64,000 bases of DNA. Origin: Thioclava indica (GTDB taxonomy: Bacteria > Pseudomonadota > Alphaproteobacteria > Rhodobacterales > Rhodobacteraceae). Below, piece by piece: positions 23,938 to 36,376 of the stretch. A program made the position numbers and the translations under genes. The first letter of the stretch is position 1. Every line of letters begins with the position of its first letter. Where the stretch lies: assembly GCF_000714545.1 (NCBI RefSeq), contig NZ_AUNB01000001.1, positions 62,001 to 126,000 of the forward strand. The letters are read 5' to 3'. A model generated the notes under the pieces. It saw nothing but the letters and a program-made list of their open reading frames with translations. It searched no databases and was not told where the DNA came from.

Positions 23938-25476
23938 TCAGTGTTCGACCAGGTCGGACAGAAGATTGTCCGGCAGGGCTTCGTGATAGTTCTCGACCAG
24001 ATTGGTCACGGAAGGTCCGATGATATCTGTCACCAGATCAGGATAGACGCCCAGGATCAGGGTCATCGCGACCATCGGCGCAAAGATCCATTTTTCTCGC
24101 GTGCTCAGATCGGTGATTGAGCGCAGGCTTTCCTTGATCAGATCGCCAAACACCACCCGACGGTAAAGCCACAGCGCATAGGCCGCCGACAAGATCACAC
24201 CCGTCGTGGCCAGCGTCGCTGCCCAAGTATTCACTTGGAACGTGCCCACCAGGATCAGGAATTCCCCGACAAAGTTGGCGGTGCCGGGCAAGCCGACATT
24301 GGCCATGGTGAAGAACATGAAGATCAGCGCGTAAGATGGCATCCGTTTGGCCAGGCCGCCAAAGGCTGCGATCTCGCGGGTGTGCATCCGGTCGTAAATC
24401 ACCCCGACGCAAAGGAACAGCGCGCCCGAGACGAAGCCGTGTGCCACAACCATCATGATACCGCCTTCGATACCCTGCTGCGTGCCCGAGAAGATCCCGA
24501 GCAGCACAAAGGCCATGTGCGCGACCGAGCTATAGGCGATCACCTTTTTCATGTCGTCTTGCACCAGCGCCACGAGCGAGGTGTAGATAATCGCGATCAC
24601 CGCCAGCCACATCGCCCAAGGACCGACAACCATATTCCCGACCGGGAACATCGGCAGCGAAAACCGCAAGAAACCGTAATCCGCAAGCTTCAGCAACACA
24701 GCCGCCAGCACAATCGAACCCGCCGTGGGCGCTTGAACGTGCGCCGCAGGCAACCACGTGTGCACCGGCCAAAGCGGCATTTTCACCGCAAACGAGATGA
24801 AGAAGCCCAGCCAGAGCAGCGTCTGCACCCCGCCCGGTATTGTCACCCCAAGGATGTGCAGCGGCGTGTAGGGGAACTTGTCAGCCAGCAGGTTGGGCAT
24901 GTCCGTCGTGCCGGTGTGGTAATAGATATAGATGATCGCAATCAGCATGAAGACAGAGCCGAAGAACGTATAGAGGAAGAACTTGAACGCGGCATAGACG
25001 CGCTGCTTGCCCCCCCAGATACCGATGATCAGGAACATCGGGATCAGACAGGCCTCATAAAACAGATAGAACAGCACCAGATCGAGCGTGACAAACGTGC
25101 CGATCATCAGCGTTTCCAGCAGCAGGAACGCGATCATGTATTCCTTGACGCGCTTTTTCACATCCCAGCTGGCCAGAATGACCAGCGGCATCATGAAGGT
25201 GGTCAGCAGCACGAACAGGATCGACAAGCCGTCGATGCCAACACGATATTGCAGGCCCATGATCCAGTTGTAATGCTCGACGAACTGGTAGTCGGTATTG
25301 GAGGGGTCAAACCCGGTCAGCAAGAACAGCGACACAAGGAAGGTCACCGCCGTTGCCGTCAGCGCAAGCCATTTGGCGTTGCGATCTGCGGCCTCGCTAC
25401 CGCCCCGCTGCACCAGCGCAAGGATCAACGCAGCAACGGCGGGGATGAAGATGACAATAGAAAGCAGATGTTGCAT
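23938..25476 (-). CDS. nuoM: NADH-quinone oxidoreductase subunit M
   Basis: Antiporter-like membrane subunit of complex I with the conserved [20 protein letters not shown]-type glutamate helix ([20 protein letters not shown]) and the [20 protein letters not shown] signature. It has 512 residues and about 14 hydrophobic helices. Its start overlaps the nuoL stop by one base (TAATG), indicating coupled translation. Confidence 0.97.
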   Translation of the reverse strand: MQHLLSIVIFIPAVAALILALVQRGGSEAADRNAKWLALTATAVTFLVSLFLLTGFDPSNTDYQFVEHYNWIMGLQYRVGIDGLSILFVLLTTFMMPLVILASWDVKKRVKEYMIAFLLLETLMIGTFVTLDLVLFYLFYEACLIPMFLIIGIWGGKQRVYAAFKFFLYTFFGSVFMLIAIIYIYYHTGTTDMPNLLADKFPYTPLHILGVTIPGGVQTLLWLGFFISFAVKMPLWPVHTWLPAAHVQAPTAGSIVLAAVLLKLADYGFLRFSLPMFPVGNMVVGPWAMWLAVIAIIYTSLVALVQDDMKKVIAYSSVAHMAFVLLGIFSGTQQGIEGGIMMVVAHGFVSGALFLCVGVIYDRMHTREIAAFGGLAKRMPSYALIFMFFTMANVGLPGTANFVGEFLILVGTFQVNTWAATLATTGVILSAAYALWLYRRVVFGDLIKESLRSITDLSTREKWIFAPMVAMTLILGVYPDLVTDIIGPSVTNLVENYHEALPDNLLSDLVEH

Positions 25477-27611
25477 CAGTTGCTCCCCCCGTTAAGCAAG
25501 ACCCAGAACATCAGACCGACGATCCCGATCACCATCGCGAACGCGTAGTGGAACAGATAACCCGATTGCATCTTATTGATGAACCTCGTGAATTTCGGGA
25601 CCATCCCGACAGCCACGCCATCAATCACGCGGTCAATCGAGCCTTCGTCCCCTTTCTTCCAGAACGTGTATCCGATCCACAAAGCCGGGCGCACAAAGAT
25701 CGCCTCATACAGCTCGTCGAAATACCACTTGTTGAGCAGGAACCGGTGCAGCGCAGGCTGCGCCTCGGCGAGCCGTTTGGGCAGCCGCGTGTCCTTGATG
25801 TAGAACAGCCACGCCACGAACAGCCCGAGCACCATCGCCACAAAGGGCGAGACCTTGACCCAAGCGGGCGCGTGATGCGCATCCTCGATCACCGTGTTCT
25901 CGCCATGCATGAAGATCGCGCCTTGCGGGGCCACCCCCGGCAACGCCAGAACGCCTGCGGACGGTCCCATGTCGGGCGAATGCGCGGCATCGGCAGTCAC
26001 TTCGGCCTCGGCTTGCGTTTCGGTCATTGCGTGGCCTGTGCCATCCGCTGCGCCATGCCCTTCGGCCATTTGCTCGGCATGGGCGGGCAGACCAAAGAAC
26101 TTCACCAGTTTCGCGTGATCGCCAAAGAACACGTTGTACCAGATCATCCCGGCAAACACCGCGCCAAGGCTTAGAACCATCAGCGGCACGGTCATGACCA
26201 ATCCGCTTTCCTTGGCGTGTTCGTGGGCGTGATGATCGCCGCGCGGCTTGCCAAAGAAGGTCAGGAAAATCAGGCGCCACGAGTAGAACGAGGTAAACGC
26301 AGCCGCGATGACCAGCATCCAGAACCCGTAACCCGAGCTATCACCAGCCCAGACGCTTTCGATGATCGCGTCCTTGGACAGGAACCCGGCGAAGCCGAAA
26401 TGGGTCAAGGGAATGCCCACCCCGGTGATCGCCAGCGTGCCGGCAATCATCGCCCAGAAGGTGATCGGCACCTTCTTACGCAGACCACCATAGTTGCGCA
26501 TGTCCTGTTCGTGATGCATCGCCGTAATCACCGAGCCTGCGGCAAGGAACAACAGCGCCTTGAAGAACGCGTGCGTCAGAAGGTGGAACATCGCAGCCGA
26601 ATAGACCCCGACGCCAGCGGCAGCGAACATATAGCCAAGCTGGGACATCGTCGAATAGGCGATCACGCGCTTGATATCGTTTTGCACCAGACCAATCGTG
26701 GCGGCGACAAAAGCGGTGGTCGCGCCGATGATCAGGATGAACTCCTTGGCATGGGGCGCATATTCATACAGCGGCGACATCCGGCAGACGAGGAACACGC
26801 CCGCCGTCACCATCGTTGCAGCGTGAATCAGCGCCGACACAGGCGTCGGGCCTTCCATCGCGTCGGGCAACCATGTGTGCAAGAACAGCTGCGCCGATTT
26901 GCCCATCGCGCCAACGAATAGCAAGACCGCGATCAGCTCTGCCGCGTTCCACTGGGTCCAAAGGAAATGCAGATTGGTTTCCGCCAGCGCAGGCGCTGCG
27001 GCAAACACGTCATCCATCTTGAGCTCGCCGGTCATGTAAAACAGCCCGAACATGCCCAGCAGGAAGCCGAAATCGCCCACCCGGTTGACGATGAACGCCT
27101 TCATCGCCGCCGCATTGGCCGAGGGTTTCTTGTAATAGAACCCGATCAGCAGATACGAGGCCAGACCCACACCTTCCCAGCCAAAGAACATCTGAAGCAG
27201 GTTATCCGCCGTGACCAGCATCAACATGGTGAAGGTAAAGAACGACAGGTAAGAAAAGAAGCGCGCCTTGTAGCGCTCGTTCTCGGTCCAGTTTTCGTCA
27301 TGGGCCATGTAGCCCCACGAATACAGGTGCACAAGCGCGGAGACGGTGGTCACGACGATCAGCATGATCGAGGTCAACCGGTCCATCCGGATCGACCAAC
27401 TCGTGTCAAGCTCGCCGGAATTGATCCAGTTCATGATGTGGATGGGATACTTCACCCCGTCGAAGTTGAGAAACACAATCCATGACAGCGCGCAGGCCAG
27501 AAACAGCAGCCCCGTGGTCAGAACCATAGCGCCCTTCTCGCCGATCAAGCGCCAGCCAAAGCCACCAATGATCGCACCGACAAGCGGGGAAAAGAGAATG
27601 ATCGTTTCCAT
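25476..27611 (-). CDS. nuoL: NADH-quinone oxidoreductase subunit L
   Basis: The distal antiporter-like subunit of complex I, with a long amphipathic C-terminal lateral helix linking the other pumping subunits. The 711-residue protein shows the [17 protein letters not shown] and [35 protein letters not shown] signatures. Residues around 520-575 form a hydrophilic, histidine- and alanine-rich insertion ([19 protein letters not shown] and following) before the last helices. It starts 7 bases after nuoK. Confidence 0.97.
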   Translation of the reverse strand: METIILFSPLVGAIIGGFGWRLIGEKGAMVLTTGLLFLACALSWIVFLNFDGVKYPIHIMNWINSGELDTSWSIRMDRLTSIMLIVVTTVSALVHLYSWGYMAHDENWTENERYKARFFSYLSFFTFTMLMLVTADNLLQMFFGWEGVGLASYLLIGFYYKKPSANAAAMKAFIVNRVGDFGFLLGMFGLFYMTGELKMDDVFAAAPALAETNLHFLWTQWNAAELIAVLLFVGAMGKSAQLFLHTWLPDAMEGPTPVSALIHAATMVTAGVFLVCRMSPLYEYAPHAKEFILIIGATTAFVAATIGLVQNDIKRVIAYSTMSQLGYMFAAAGVGVYSAAMFHLLTHAFFKALLFLAAGSVITAMHHEQDMRNYGGLRKKVPITFWAMIAGTLAITGVGIPLTHFGFAGFLSKDAIIESVWAGDSSGYGFWMLVIAAAFTSFYSWRLIFLTFFGKPRGDHHAHEHAKESGLVMTVPLMVLSLGAVFAGMIWYNVFFGDHAKLVKFFGLPAHAEQMAEGHGAADGTGHAMTETQAEAEVTADAAHSPDMGPSAGVLALPGVAPQGAIFMHGENTVIEDAHHAPAWVKVSPFVAMVLGLFVAWLFYIKDTRLPKRLAEAQPALHRFLLNKWYFDELYEAIFVRPALWIGYTFWKKGDEGSIDRVIDGVAVGMVPKFTRFINKMQSGYLFHYAFAMVIGIVGLMFWVLLNGGSN

Positions 27612-27618
27612 TGGTCTC

Positions 27619-28578
<960 letters not shown>

Positions 28579-28582
<4 letters not shown>

Positions 28583-29001
28583 GCGTTCTCTCCCGCGCTC
28601 TCGTCGCCGATCTCGTTAAAGACCGCTTGCGCGATCTCAAGGCCACGGCTCATGGCGGGCACCCCGCCAAACATGCTCATCTGAAAGATCGCTTCCGCGA
28701 TCTCCCGCTGTGTCGCCCCCGATTCCAACGCGTTGCGGATCGCGAGGCGCAATTGCGGCTCCCCTTGCGATCCGGTCACGACCAGCCCCGCGATGGTGAC
28801 CAGAAACCGCGTGCGCGCATCCAGCCCCTCCCGGTTGAAGGTCTTGCCGAAAAACATCTCGAGCATGTCTTTGGGCATGGACGGGATGAATTTCTCAAAG
28901 GCGGAGGGCGAGAAACTTTCCAAAGCCGGATTCATCGCGCGCGCCATCTCGTGGCTTTGCTCGACCATCGCTTGAAAGAGTTTCGTGAAATCCTGGGTCA
29001 T
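28579..29001 (-). CDS. Carboxymuconolactone decarboxylase-like protein inside the nuo operon
   Basis: A 140-residue soluble protein with the helical CMD/AhpD fold: the C-terminal part [56 protein letters not shown] matches the family pattern. There is no cysteine in the whole protein, so it cannot be an AhpD-type peroxidase with a CxxC site; it is closer to the decarboxylase branch or is non-catalytic. It sits between nuoI (6 bases upstream) and nuoJ (4-base overlap), so it is clearly co-translated with complex I genes. A role in assembly or quinone handling is only a guess. Confidence 0.85.
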
Positions 29002-29007
29002 AATGCC

Positions 29008-29502
<495 letters not shown>

Positions 29503-30540
29503 TCAGCCCCCCATCGTCCAGCGGGCCCAAAAGTGCCCGAGGACTTCAAATTTCGCCAGAAACGCGATCAGCACGACCCATGCGCCCGAGAGCGGCAGGA
29601 ACACCTTCCAGCCAATGCGCATCAGTTGGTCGTAGCGGTAGCGCGGCACGATTGCCTTCACCATCGCGAACATAAAGAAGAAGATCACCATCTTGCCAAA
29701 CATCCACAGCGCGCCATCGGGCAAGCCGGGAATGGGCGACAGCCAGCCGCCAAAGAACAGCAGCGTCATCAGCGCGCACATCAGCCAGATCGCGATATAT
29801 TCGCCCGCCATGAACAGCAGATACGGCGTCGAGGAATATTCCACCATAAAGCCTGCGACCAGTTCGGATTCCGCCTCGGGCAAGTCAAACGGCGGGCGGT
29901 TGGTTTCCGCCAGCGCCGAGATAAAGAACAGCGCCACCATCGGCAGGTGGGGCAGCCAATACCAGTTGAACAGCCCTAAGTTGCCCCTTTGCGCATCCAC
30001 GATCGCGGTGAAATTCATCGAGCCGGTCGAGATAATCACACCGATGATGATCAGACCAAGGCTGACCTCATAGGAAATCATCTGCGCCGCCGAGCGCAAA
30101 CTGCCCAGAAACGGGTATTTCGAGTTCGACGCCCAGCCGCCCATGATCACGCCGTAGACCTCTAGCGAGGAGATGGCGAACACGAACAGCACCGCGACGT
30201 TGATATTGGCCAGCACCCAGCCCGGCGCGAACGGGATCACCGCCCAAGACAGAATCGCCAGAACAAAGCTCAGCAGCGGCGCGAGGAAGAACACGACCTT
30301 GTCGGCCCCCGCCGGAATGACGATTTCCTTGACCACATATTTCAGCGCATCCGCGACCGATTGCAAAATGCCCCAAGGGCCAACCACGTTCGGCCCGCGC
30401 CGCATCTGCACCGCCGCCCAGATCTTGCGGTCGCCGTAGACCAGAAACAGCAGCGAAATCATCACAAAGGCAATGATCCCGATCCCCTGCACGAGGATAA
30501 GCAGAAACATACCCAAAGGTGTCGCCAGAAATTCAGCCAT
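29503..30540 (-). CDS. nuoH: NADH-quinone oxidoreductase subunit H
   Basis: Membrane subunit of complex I forming the quinone-access chamber at the junction of the two arms. The 345-residue protein has about eight membrane helices and the conserved [11 protein letters not shown] and [21 protein letters not shown] segments; the latter loop contacts ubiquinone. It lies 15 bases after a small putative lipoprotein gene and abuts nuoI. Confidence 0.97.
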   Translation of the reverse strand: MAEFLATPLGMFLLILVQGIGIIAFVMISLLFLVYGDRKIWAAVQMRRGPNVVGPWGILQSVADALKYVVKEIVIPAGADKVVFFLAPLLSFVLAILSWAVIPFAPGWVLANINVAVLFVFAISSLEVYGVIMGGWASNSKYPFLGSLRSAAQMISYEVSLGLIIIGVIISTGSMNFTAIVDAQRGNLGLFNWYWLPHLPMVALFFISALAETNRPPFDLPEAESELVAGFMVEYSSTPYLLFMAGEYIAIWLMCALMTLLFFGGWLSPIPGLPDGALWMFGKMVIFFFMFAMVKAIVPRYRYDQLMRIGWKVFLPLSGAWVVLIAFLAKFEVLGHFWARWTMGG

Positions 30541-30555
30541 GGTTCCCCACTCTCC

Positions 30556-30975
30556 TCATACGGTCGGTATCCCTCGGTCCGCGCAGTCGCCGACCGTCAC
30601 TTCCGCGTCGATCGTTTTCAATCCTTGCGGCAGGGCGGGCGAGATGGTGTAGACCGCATCCGCCCGCCAGATGCCACCCTCTTCATTCACATTCGTGCGC
30701 ACATGACGCGCAAATCCGTAACCGCGGATCTGGGCATATTGTGCCGCCGCGCAACGCGCGTAATCATCCGCCGCCGTGGCCGTGCTGTCGTCGCCCGAAA
30801 GCGCGACGCGAAATTCCACCAGATTGTCGTCCAGCAGCCGTGTCTCGACGCCGCGATAGTCAATTTTGGGCGCATCCGCCGAGGCCTTACCCCCCGTGGG
30901 CGTGCACGCCGCCAGCCCGGCCAGAAGGCCGGGGGCAAGCGTTGCAATCCGGGGGAGGTTTGGCGTCATCTGCAT
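30556..30975 (-). CDS. Putative lipoprotein of unknown function between nuoG and nuoH
   Basis: A 139-residue protein with a signal peptide ending in a lipobox (GLLAGLAAC, Cys24), so probably a lipoprotein in the periplasm. The mature part has DYRGVETRLLDDNLVEFRVALSG, a CAAAQYAQIRGYGFARHVRTNVNEEGG segment and a second conserved-looking cysteine pair (Cys in DDYARCAAAQY and VGDCADRG). The ATG follows the nuoG stop with no gap (TAAATG), so it is translated from the nuo message. I cannot name a family. A second ATG two codons later is an alternative start. Confidence 0.8.
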   Translation of the reverse strand: MQMTPNLPRIATLAPGLLAGLAACTPTGGKASADAPKIDYRGVETRLLDDNLVEFRVALSGDDSTATAADDYARCAAAQYAQIRGYGFARHVRTNVNEEGGIWRADAVYTISPALPQGLKTIDAEVTVGDCADRGIPTV

Positions 30976-33009
30976 TTACTCCGCCGCAACCGGGGCTTGC
31001 GCGCGCGCATGGGCGAGGCTCGCACATTCGCCCATCACCACCGAGGCCCGCGCGATCGGGTTGCTCAGATAGAACTCGCGGATCGCCGGGCGGAAGGTCG
31101 CCTTGCCCATATCGCGCGGGGAGATCAGGGTGACCTCGTTTTCAGGCACCTCATCCACCTTGGCGAGATGGGGCACAGCCGCGATCAGCGCGCGGCGCAG
31201 ACCGGCCAGCGTGTCCCAAGGCTGCTTGGCGTCAAGCTGCGCGGACAGCGCGCGCAAGATCGCCCAGTTTTCCTTGGCATCGCCGGGCGGGAAGCCCGCG
31301 CGGAAGGCCAGTTGCGGGCGCCCTTCGGTATTGACGAACAGCCCGTGCTCTTCGGTATAGGCAGCACCGGGCAGGATGATATCGGCGCGATTTGCCCCGC
31401 GATCGCCGTGGCTGCCCTGATAGATCACGAACGGGCCACCATCGGCTGCCGAGGCGATATCCACCTCATCCGCGCCCATGTTGTAGATCACCTGCGCGCC
31501 CTCGATGGCGGCCATCAATCCGCCCTCGGTCACAGCGCCCACGTCCATCGCACCAACGCGCGCCGCAGCCGTGTGCAGCACCATCAGCTTGGAGTTGGAG
31601 TTTTCCGCCAGCTTCATCGCATGGGCCAGAACGGCCTCGCCATCGGCCTCGCTCAGCGCGCCTTGGCCAACGATCACGACCGTGTTCTTGGCCTTGGTTT
31701 CGTCAGTGATCTCGGCCCCCGACAGCCCTTCAAGCGCTGCGCGGTCGGTTCCGACATGGGTATACTCATAGGTCAGATCGCACGCCTCGCCGATCAGCGC
31801 GACCTGCGCACCTTTCACCCAAGCCTTGCGGATGCGTGCGTTCAGCACCGGAGCCTCGATGGCGGGATTGGCGCCGATGATTTGAACCGTCTCGGCAGTA
31901 TCAAGATCGGCAATCGTCGCGTTGCCGACATAGCCATAGCGATTGCCAATCGGCAGGCGCGCGCCATCGGTGCGACATTCGACCGTGCCGCCCAGCCCCT
32001 CGATCAGCGATTTCAGCGCGAACGCCGCCTCGGTCGAGACCAGATCGCCAACCAGACCGGCAACCTTCTTGCCCTTCATCGCAACCGCAGCCGCCGCAAG
32101 CGCCTCGTCCCAGCCCGCTTTGCGCAGGCGACCGTTTTCACGGATATAGGGCGTATCCAGACGCTGGCGACGCAGCCCATCCCACACAAAGCGCGTCTTG
32201 TCGGAAATCCATTCCTCGTTCACGCCGTCATGGTTGCGCGGCAGAATACGCATCACTTCGCGCCCCTTGGTGTCCACGCGAATGTTGCTGCCCACCGCGT
32301 CCATCACGTCGATGGTTTCGGTCTTGGTCAGCTCCCACGGGCGGGCGGTAAAGGCGTAGGGTTTGGAGACCAGCGCGCCCACCGGGCAAAGATCAATGAT
32401 ATTGCCCTGCAAATTGCTATCGAGCGTCTCGTTCAGATACGAGCCGATCTCGCTATCCTCGCCCCGCCCCGTCTGGCCCATCTGGGTGATGCCCGCGACC
32501 TCGGTCGTAAAGCGCACGCAGCGGGTGCACGAAATGCAGCGCGTCATGTGAGTTTCAACGAGCGGCCCCAAATTCAGCTCGGTCGCGGCGCGTTTGGGTT
32601 CGCGGTAGCGCGAGAAGTCCACCCCGTAAGCCATTGCCTGATCTTGCAAATCGCACTCACCGCCCTGATCGCAGATCGGGCAATCCAGCGGGTGGTTAAT
32701 GAGCAGAAACTCCATCACCCCCTCGCGGGCCTTCTTGACCATCGGCGAGTTCGTCTTGATCACCGGCGGCGCGCCTTCGGGACCGGGCCGCATATCCTTG
32801 ACCTGCATCGCGCAACTCGCGGCGGGCTTGGGCGGGCCGCCCACGACCTCGACCAGACACATCCGGCAGTTGCCCGCAATCGAGAGACGCTCGTGGTAGC
32901 AAAAGCGCGGAATCTCGATCCCGGCCTGCTCGCAGGCCTGAATCAACGTCAGGTTCGGGTCGACCTCGACCTCTGCGCCGTCGATGATGATCTTTCTCAG
33001 GTCAGCCAT
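30976..33009 (-). CDS. nuoG: NADH-quinone oxidoreductase subunit G
   Basis: Large iron-sulfur subunit of the complex I peripheral arm. The 677-residue length matches the mitochondrial 75-kDa type rather than the 900-residue enterobacterial form. The [2Fe-2S] ligands are Cys37, Cys48, Cys51 and Cys66; next come the His-Cys3 [4Fe-4S] site ([14 protein letters not shown]) and the C-x2-C-x2-C site [10 protein letters not shown] with a later cysteine in DLCPVGAL. The rest is a molybdopterin-oxidoreductase-like domain without cofactor function. It lies 67 bases after a small lipoprotein gene. Confidence 0.97.
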   Translation of the reverse strand: MADLRKIIIDGAEVEVDPNLTLIQACEQAGIEIPRFCYHERLSIAGNCRMCLVEVVGGPPKPAASCAMQVKDMRPGPEGAPPVIKTNSPMVKKAREGVMEFLLINHPLDCPICDQGGECDLQDQAMAYGVDFSRYREPKRAATELNLGPLVETHMTRCISCTRCVRFTTEVAGITQMGQTGRGEDSEIGSYLNETLDSNLQGNIIDLCPVGALVSKPYAFTARPWELTKTETIDVMDAVGSNIRVDTKGREVMRILPRNHDGVNEEWISDKTRFVWDGLRRQRLDTPYIRENGRLRKAGWDEALAAAAVAMKGKKVAGLVGDLVSTEAAFALKSLIEGLGGTVECRTDGARLPIGNRYGYVGNATIADLDTAETVQIIGANPAIEAPVLNARIRKAWVKGAQVALIGEACDLTYEYTHVGTDRAALEGLSGAEITDETKAKNTVVIVGQGALSEADGEAVLAHAMKLAENSNSKLMVLHTAAARVGAMDVGAVTEGGLMAAIEGAQVIYNMGADEVDIASAADGGPFVIYQGSHGDRGANRADIILPGAAYTEEHGLFVNTEGRPQLAFRAGFPPGDAKENWAILRALSAQLDAKQPWDTLAGLRRALIAAVPHLAKVDEVPENEVTLISPRDMGKATFRPAIREFYLSNPIARASVVMGECASLAHARAQAPVAAE

Positions 33010-33076
33010 GGCTATCCGTCACTTCTTGCTGGGCATGAAGGCCAGTTGCCCCCACGCGGTTATTCGTTGCGCGCCC

Positions 33077-33370
33077 TCAGGCGCAGCCTTTCGGGAAGAC
33101 CCAAGCGCCATCCCGATACGTATCGTCAATCGACGAGGCCACCGCCCCACCGCACATCGCATTCGCCGCCCGCTTGGCCGCAGCGCCCTCGTCATTGCCA
33201 AAGGGCGTGCCGTCGCGCGTCACCACAAGCGCGCCCTGCCCGTTCAGCGCAGCCTGATAGCCCACAACCGGGGTCAATGCGCGCGGCGCTTTCGCCACCC
33301 GCTGACCGCCCGTGCCAACACAGCCCGCCAGCGCAAGCACGCCACCCGATATGATCACGCCCCGCATCAT
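33077..33370 (-). CDS. Putative small lipoprotein upstream of nuoG
   Basis: A 97-residue protein starting at the ATGATG at 33370, which overlaps the stop of the DUF3291-type gene (ATGA). The start [17 protein letters not shown] is a compact lipoprotein signal with a perfect lipobox (LAGC, Cys17). The mature part carries GYQAALNGQGALVVTRDGTPFGNDEGAAAKRAANAMCGG and ends FPKGCA, with two cysteines that may pair. No family is recognised with certainty. It is the second lipoprotein candidate in the nuo operon. Confidence 0.75.
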   Translation of the reverse strand: MMRGVIISGGVLALAGCVGTGGQRVAKAPRALTPVVGYQAALNGQGALVVTRDGTPFGNDEGAAAKRAANAMCGGAVASSIDDTYRDGAWVFPKGCA

Positions 33371-33870
33371 TGCGCGGCCACCTGCGCGCAGTTGCGCGTC
33401 TTCCAAAGCGTGGCTTGCGGCAGGTCTTTCCAACCAAAAGCACGATCCGAGGGGTCGTTTTCGCGCAACTCGTCCAGTCTCGCGAGCGCCTCATCCAGCG
33501 TGGGCTGATGGCCCGCAGGCACCCACCACATCACGAAATGCTGCTCACCAAGCAGTTCGAACCACTCGGCGCGACGTTCATAAAAGGCGCGATGCAGCGT
33601 GTTCCAGACGAACTTCTCAAGGCTGGCGACATCTTCCCAGACCGTCAGGTTGGACACGAATTGCGCATCGCCCCCGATCTTGGTTTCAGTATTGCCTTTG
33701 CCCGGCTCGCCCGAGCCTTCCATCATCCAGACAAACCCGTCCGAGCGCTTGCCCAGCCCGTTCACCGCATCCAGCGCCTTCATAAAAGGCTCCACACGCG
33801 GATCGCCGGGCTCGGCAACCAGTCGACCGATATTGAGTTCGGCCAGGTGATATCCGGCAGGTTGCATCAT
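33367..33870 (-). CDS. DUF3291 domain-containing protein
   Basis: A 167-residue soluble protein beginning [17 protein letters not shown] at 33870, where the ATG overlaps the nuoF stop by 4 bases; the longer frame to 34128 is the shadow of nuoF. The pattern [24 protein letters not shown] followed by [32 protein letters not shown] and [22 protein letters not shown] is that of DUF3291, a ferredoxin-like (antibiotic biosynthesis monooxygenase-like) fold. Function unknown. Translational coupling to nuoF places it firmly in the complex I operon. Confidence 0.85.
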   Translation of the reverse strand: MMQPAGYHLAELNIGRLVAEPGDPRVEPFMKALDAVNGLGKRSDGFVWMMEGSGEPGKGNTETKIGGDAQFVSNLTVWEDVASLEKFVWNTLHRAFYERRAEWFELLGEQHFVMWWVPAGHQPTLDEALARLDELRENDPSDRAFGWKDLPQATLWKTRNCAQVAAQ

Positions 33871-35162
33871 TCCGCAGCCATTGCCCCCACGCGGCCCGTT
33901 TTGCGCGCCTTGATGCGGTCTTCGATCTCTTCGCGGTAATGGCGGATCAGGCCTTGGATCGGCCATGCGGCGGCGTCGCCAAGGGCGCAGATCGTGTGAC
34001 CTTCGACTTGTTTGGTGACCTCGAACAGCATGTCGATCTCTTCGATCTCGGCCTCGCCGCGCACCAGACGATCCATCACGCGCATCATCCAGCCCGTGCC
34101 TTCGCGACACGGCGTGCACTGGCCGCACGACTCATGTTTGAAGAATTTTGACAGCCGCCAGATCGCTTTGATGATGTCGGTGTCGTTATCCATCACGATC
34201 ATGCAGGCGGTGCCGAAGCTCGATTTCAGCTCGCGCATGCCGTCGTAATCCATGATCGCATCTTCACACAGATGCGCGGGCAGAACCGGGCAGGACGCGC
34301 CGCCGGGGATCACCGCCTTAAGGTTTTTCCAGCCACCACGCACGCCGCCGCCATGTTTCTCGATCAGCTCTTTCATGCTGATCGACATGCTTTCCTCGAT
34401 CACGCAGGGCGTGTTCACATGGCCCGACATCGCAAACAGCTTGACGCCGGTGTTGTTGGGGCGGCCAAAGCCGGCATACCATTCCGCGCCACGGCGTAGG
34501 ATCGTGGGCACAACGGCGATGGATTCCACGTTGTTCACCGTTGTCGGGCAGCCATAAAGACCCGCCCCCGCTGGGAACGGCGGCTTCATGCGCGGCATGC
34601 CCTTTTTGCCCTCAAGGCTTTCAAGCAGCGCGGTTTCCTCGCCACAAATATACGCGCCCGCACCGTGGCTCAGATAGACGTCGTAATCATAGCCCGATTT
34701 GCAGGCGTTCTTGCCGATCAGCCCGTCTTCATAGGCCTCGTCGATGGCGCGTTGCAGCGCCTCTTTCTCGCGCACATATTCGCCGCGAATGTAGATATAG
34801 GCCGCCGCCGCGCCCATCGCGAAACCGGCGATCAACGCGCCCTCCACCAGCGTGTGAGGATCGTGGCGCATGATTTCGCGGTCTTTACAGGTCGCGGGCT
34901 CGGATTCATCGGCGTTGATCACGAGAAAGGCCGGGCGACCATCGGATTCCTTGGGCATAAAGGACCATTTCAGACCGGTCGGGAAACCCGCCCCGCCCCG
35001 GCCTCGCAGCCCCGAGGCCTTGACCTGTTCAACAATCCAGTCGCGCCCTTTGGACAGGATTTCGCCCGTGCCATCCCAATGGCCGCGCGACTTTGCCCCT
35101 GCAAGCGAGCGGTCATGCATCCCGTAGATGTTGGTAAAGATCCGGTCTTGATCCTTCAGCAT
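33867..35162 (-). CDS. nuoF: NADH-quinone oxidoreductase subunit F (FMN, [4Fe-4S])
   Basis: NADH-oxidising subunit of complex I. I use the ATG at 35162, giving 431 residues starting [20 protein letters not shown], the normal N-terminus. The FMN/NADH region is seen in [20 protein letters not shown] and the N3 cluster ligands in [11 protein letters not shown] with a later cysteine in HTICALGDA. It starts 10 bases after the DUF5337-type gene. Confidence 0.97.
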   Translation of the reverse strand: MLKDQDRIFTNIYGMHDRSLAGAKSRGHWDGTGEILSKGRDWIVEQVKASGLRGRGGAGFPTGLKWSFMPKESDGRPAFLVINADESEPATCKDREIMRHDPHTLVEGALIAGFAMGAAAAYIYIRGEYVREKEALQRAIDEAYEDGLIGKNACKSGYDYDVYLSHGAGAYICGEETALLESLEGKKGMPRMKPPFPAGAGLYGCPTTVNNVESIAVVPTILRRGAEWYAGFGRPNNTGVKLFAMSGHVNTPCVIEESMSISMKELIEKHGGGVRGGWKNLKAVIPGGASCPVLPAHLCEDAIMDYDGMRELKSSFGTACMIVMDNDTDIIKAIWRLSKFFKHESCGQCTPCREGTGWMMRVMDRLVRGEAEIEEIDMLFEVTKQVEGHTICALGDAAAWPIQGLIRHYREEIEDRIKARKTGRVGAMAAE

Positions 35163-35172
35163 GGTGCTTTCC

Positions 35173-35388
35173 TCATTTGCCGGAGCCCCGGCGCCAGATG
35201 CGCCAGACCAGAGCCAGCGCGAAGATATAGGCGGCGACTGCCGCGAGATCACCGATCAGCGCGGTTTGCGCAGACCAGCCCAGTTGTTTGCCAAGCGCTT
35301 GCAGAGCGAGCCAGAGGACCGTTGCCCCGGCGATCACAAGCGCCGCCAAACGCCCCTCCCGCCGGTCTTTGTCTCGATCCTGACCCAT
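35173..35388 (-). CDS. Small two-helix membrane protein (DUF5337 type) in the nuo operon
   Basis: A 71-residue protein with a charged N-terminus ([13 protein letters not shown]), two hydrophobic helices ([20 protein letters not shown] and [22 protein letters not shown]) and a basic end. It matches the small membrane protein I recall as DUF5337 from Rhodobacterales nuo operons. It lies between the HhH membrane protein gene and nuoF, 10 bases from each. A structural or assembly role in complex I is possible but unproven. Confidence 0.8.
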   Translation of the reverse strand: MGQDRDKDRREGRLAALVIAGATVLWLALQALGKQLGWSAQTALIGDLAAVAAYIFALALVWRIWRRGSGK

Positions 35389-35398
35389 TCATCCTTGC

Positions 35399-36334
35399 TC
35401 AGTAATCGTTCGTCTTAGCGCGTTCGAGAAAGGCCTCCATGCCCTCGTCGACGATAATCTTGGCCTGCGAGACCCATTTGTCGCGCGTGCAGCGTCCCTT
35501 GAACCGCGGCACGTTGGTGTCGGCATACGCGACCTCATCCGCGCCCCATTGCGCGATCTGGTCGAAATGGTAAACGCCCCAGCCGTTGAGCGTTTCCGCC
35601 AGTTTCGGCCCGATGCCTTCGATCTTGGTCAGATCATCAGCACCCGACGCGCGCGGCGCGCTTAGACCCGAGGGCTTTTGGCCCGCGCCATCGGCAGATT
35701 GCGCAGGTGCGGTTTCTTTGGGCTTCGCGGCTTTTGCCGCAGCCGGTTTCTTCGCAGCCGGTTTTTTCTCGATCGCTTTCTTCGCAGCCGGTTTCTTCTC
35801 GGCAGGTTTCGCAGCCGATTTCGGTTTTGCCGCAGCTTTCTTCGCTGCGGGTTTGCTTGCAGCTTCCGCCTTCGCAGGCGCGGGCTTTGCAGGCGCTTCG
35901 GCCTCAGCAGGCGCAGGCGCGCTCATCACCGCGACCGGAGCGGACTCGCTTGGTACGGCGGGCTGCGTTTTCGTGGGCACAGGCGCATCAGGCGCGGCCA
36001 CTTCCGCTTGTTTATGAGCGGCTTCACCCTCGGGCGATTGCGCCTTGAACGCGCTTACGGGCGCTTCAAGATCGGACGGGCTGGGCATCGGGTCGGGCTT
36101 GCGCGTGACGTTGCGCGCAGCCCCCGTGCCATCAGCCGAACCCGGCGCACCGGCGCCCGAGCAAAACGCCCAAAGCAGAAATGAACCGAACAGAAGGAAG
36201 GTCAGAAGACCAAGGAAGAAGGCCCCAAAGAAGGTTTCATGCGCTACAACCATCAAGAAAACCATGACCACAAGTCCCGTGATCCCGGCCCAGATGCCCG
36301 CTTTACCGCGACAACCTTGCGTCTGATCTCCCAT
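35399..36334 (-). CDS. Membrane-anchored protein with Lys-Pro-Ala linker and C-terminal helix-hairpin-helix domain
   Basis: A 311-residue protein of three parts. Residues about 13-57 hold two hydrophobic helices (IWAGITGLVVMVFLMVVAH and AFFLGLLTFLLFGSFLLWAF). Residues about 70-225 are low complexity, rich in Ala, Pro, Lys and Glu with repeated KPAAKK-type units, probably an extended linker. Residues 233-311 are a helix-hairpin-helix domain (DDLTKIEGIGPKLAETLNGW) about half identical by eye to the C-terminal domain of NuoE encoded next door. The start at 36334 has a GGAGAG ribosome site; a start at 36346 is also possible. HhH domains commonly bind nucleic acids, but this type may be a protein-contact module here. 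Confidence 0.83.
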   Translation of the reverse strand: MGDQTQGCRGKAGIWAGITGLVVMVFLMVVAHETFFGAFFLGLLTFLLFGSFLLWAFCSGAGAPGSADGTGAARNVTRKPDPMPSPSDLEAPVSAFKAQSPEGEAAHKQAEVAAPDAPVPTKTQPAVPSESAPVAVMSAPAPAEAEAPAKPAPAKAEAASKPAAKKAAAKPKSAAKPAEKKPAAKKAIEKKPAAKKPAAAKAAKPKETAPAQSADGAGQKPSGLSAPRASGADDLTKIEGIGPKLAETLNGWGVYHFDQIAQWGADEVAYADTNVPRFKGRCTRDKWVSQAKIIVDEGMEAFLERAKTNDY

Positions 36335-36376
36335 CTGTCTCTCCATCTTTCCCGCTACCGGGCTCGTTACCGTTAC

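Noticed and set aside
22171-24120. Open frame of 649 codons on the plus strand opposite birA and nuoN
   Set aside because: His/Arg/Gln-rich shadow of NuoN; no start signal or domain.
30361-33354. Open frame of 997 codons on the plus strand opposite nuoG
   Set aside because: Longest frame in the window but purely a shadow: the opposite strand encodes NuoG with all iron-sulfur ligands.
35586-36184. Phe/Ala- or Arg/Phe-rich repetitive frames resembling repeat proteins on the plus strand
   Set aside because: They are the complement of the Lys-Pro-Ala linker coded on the minus strand.
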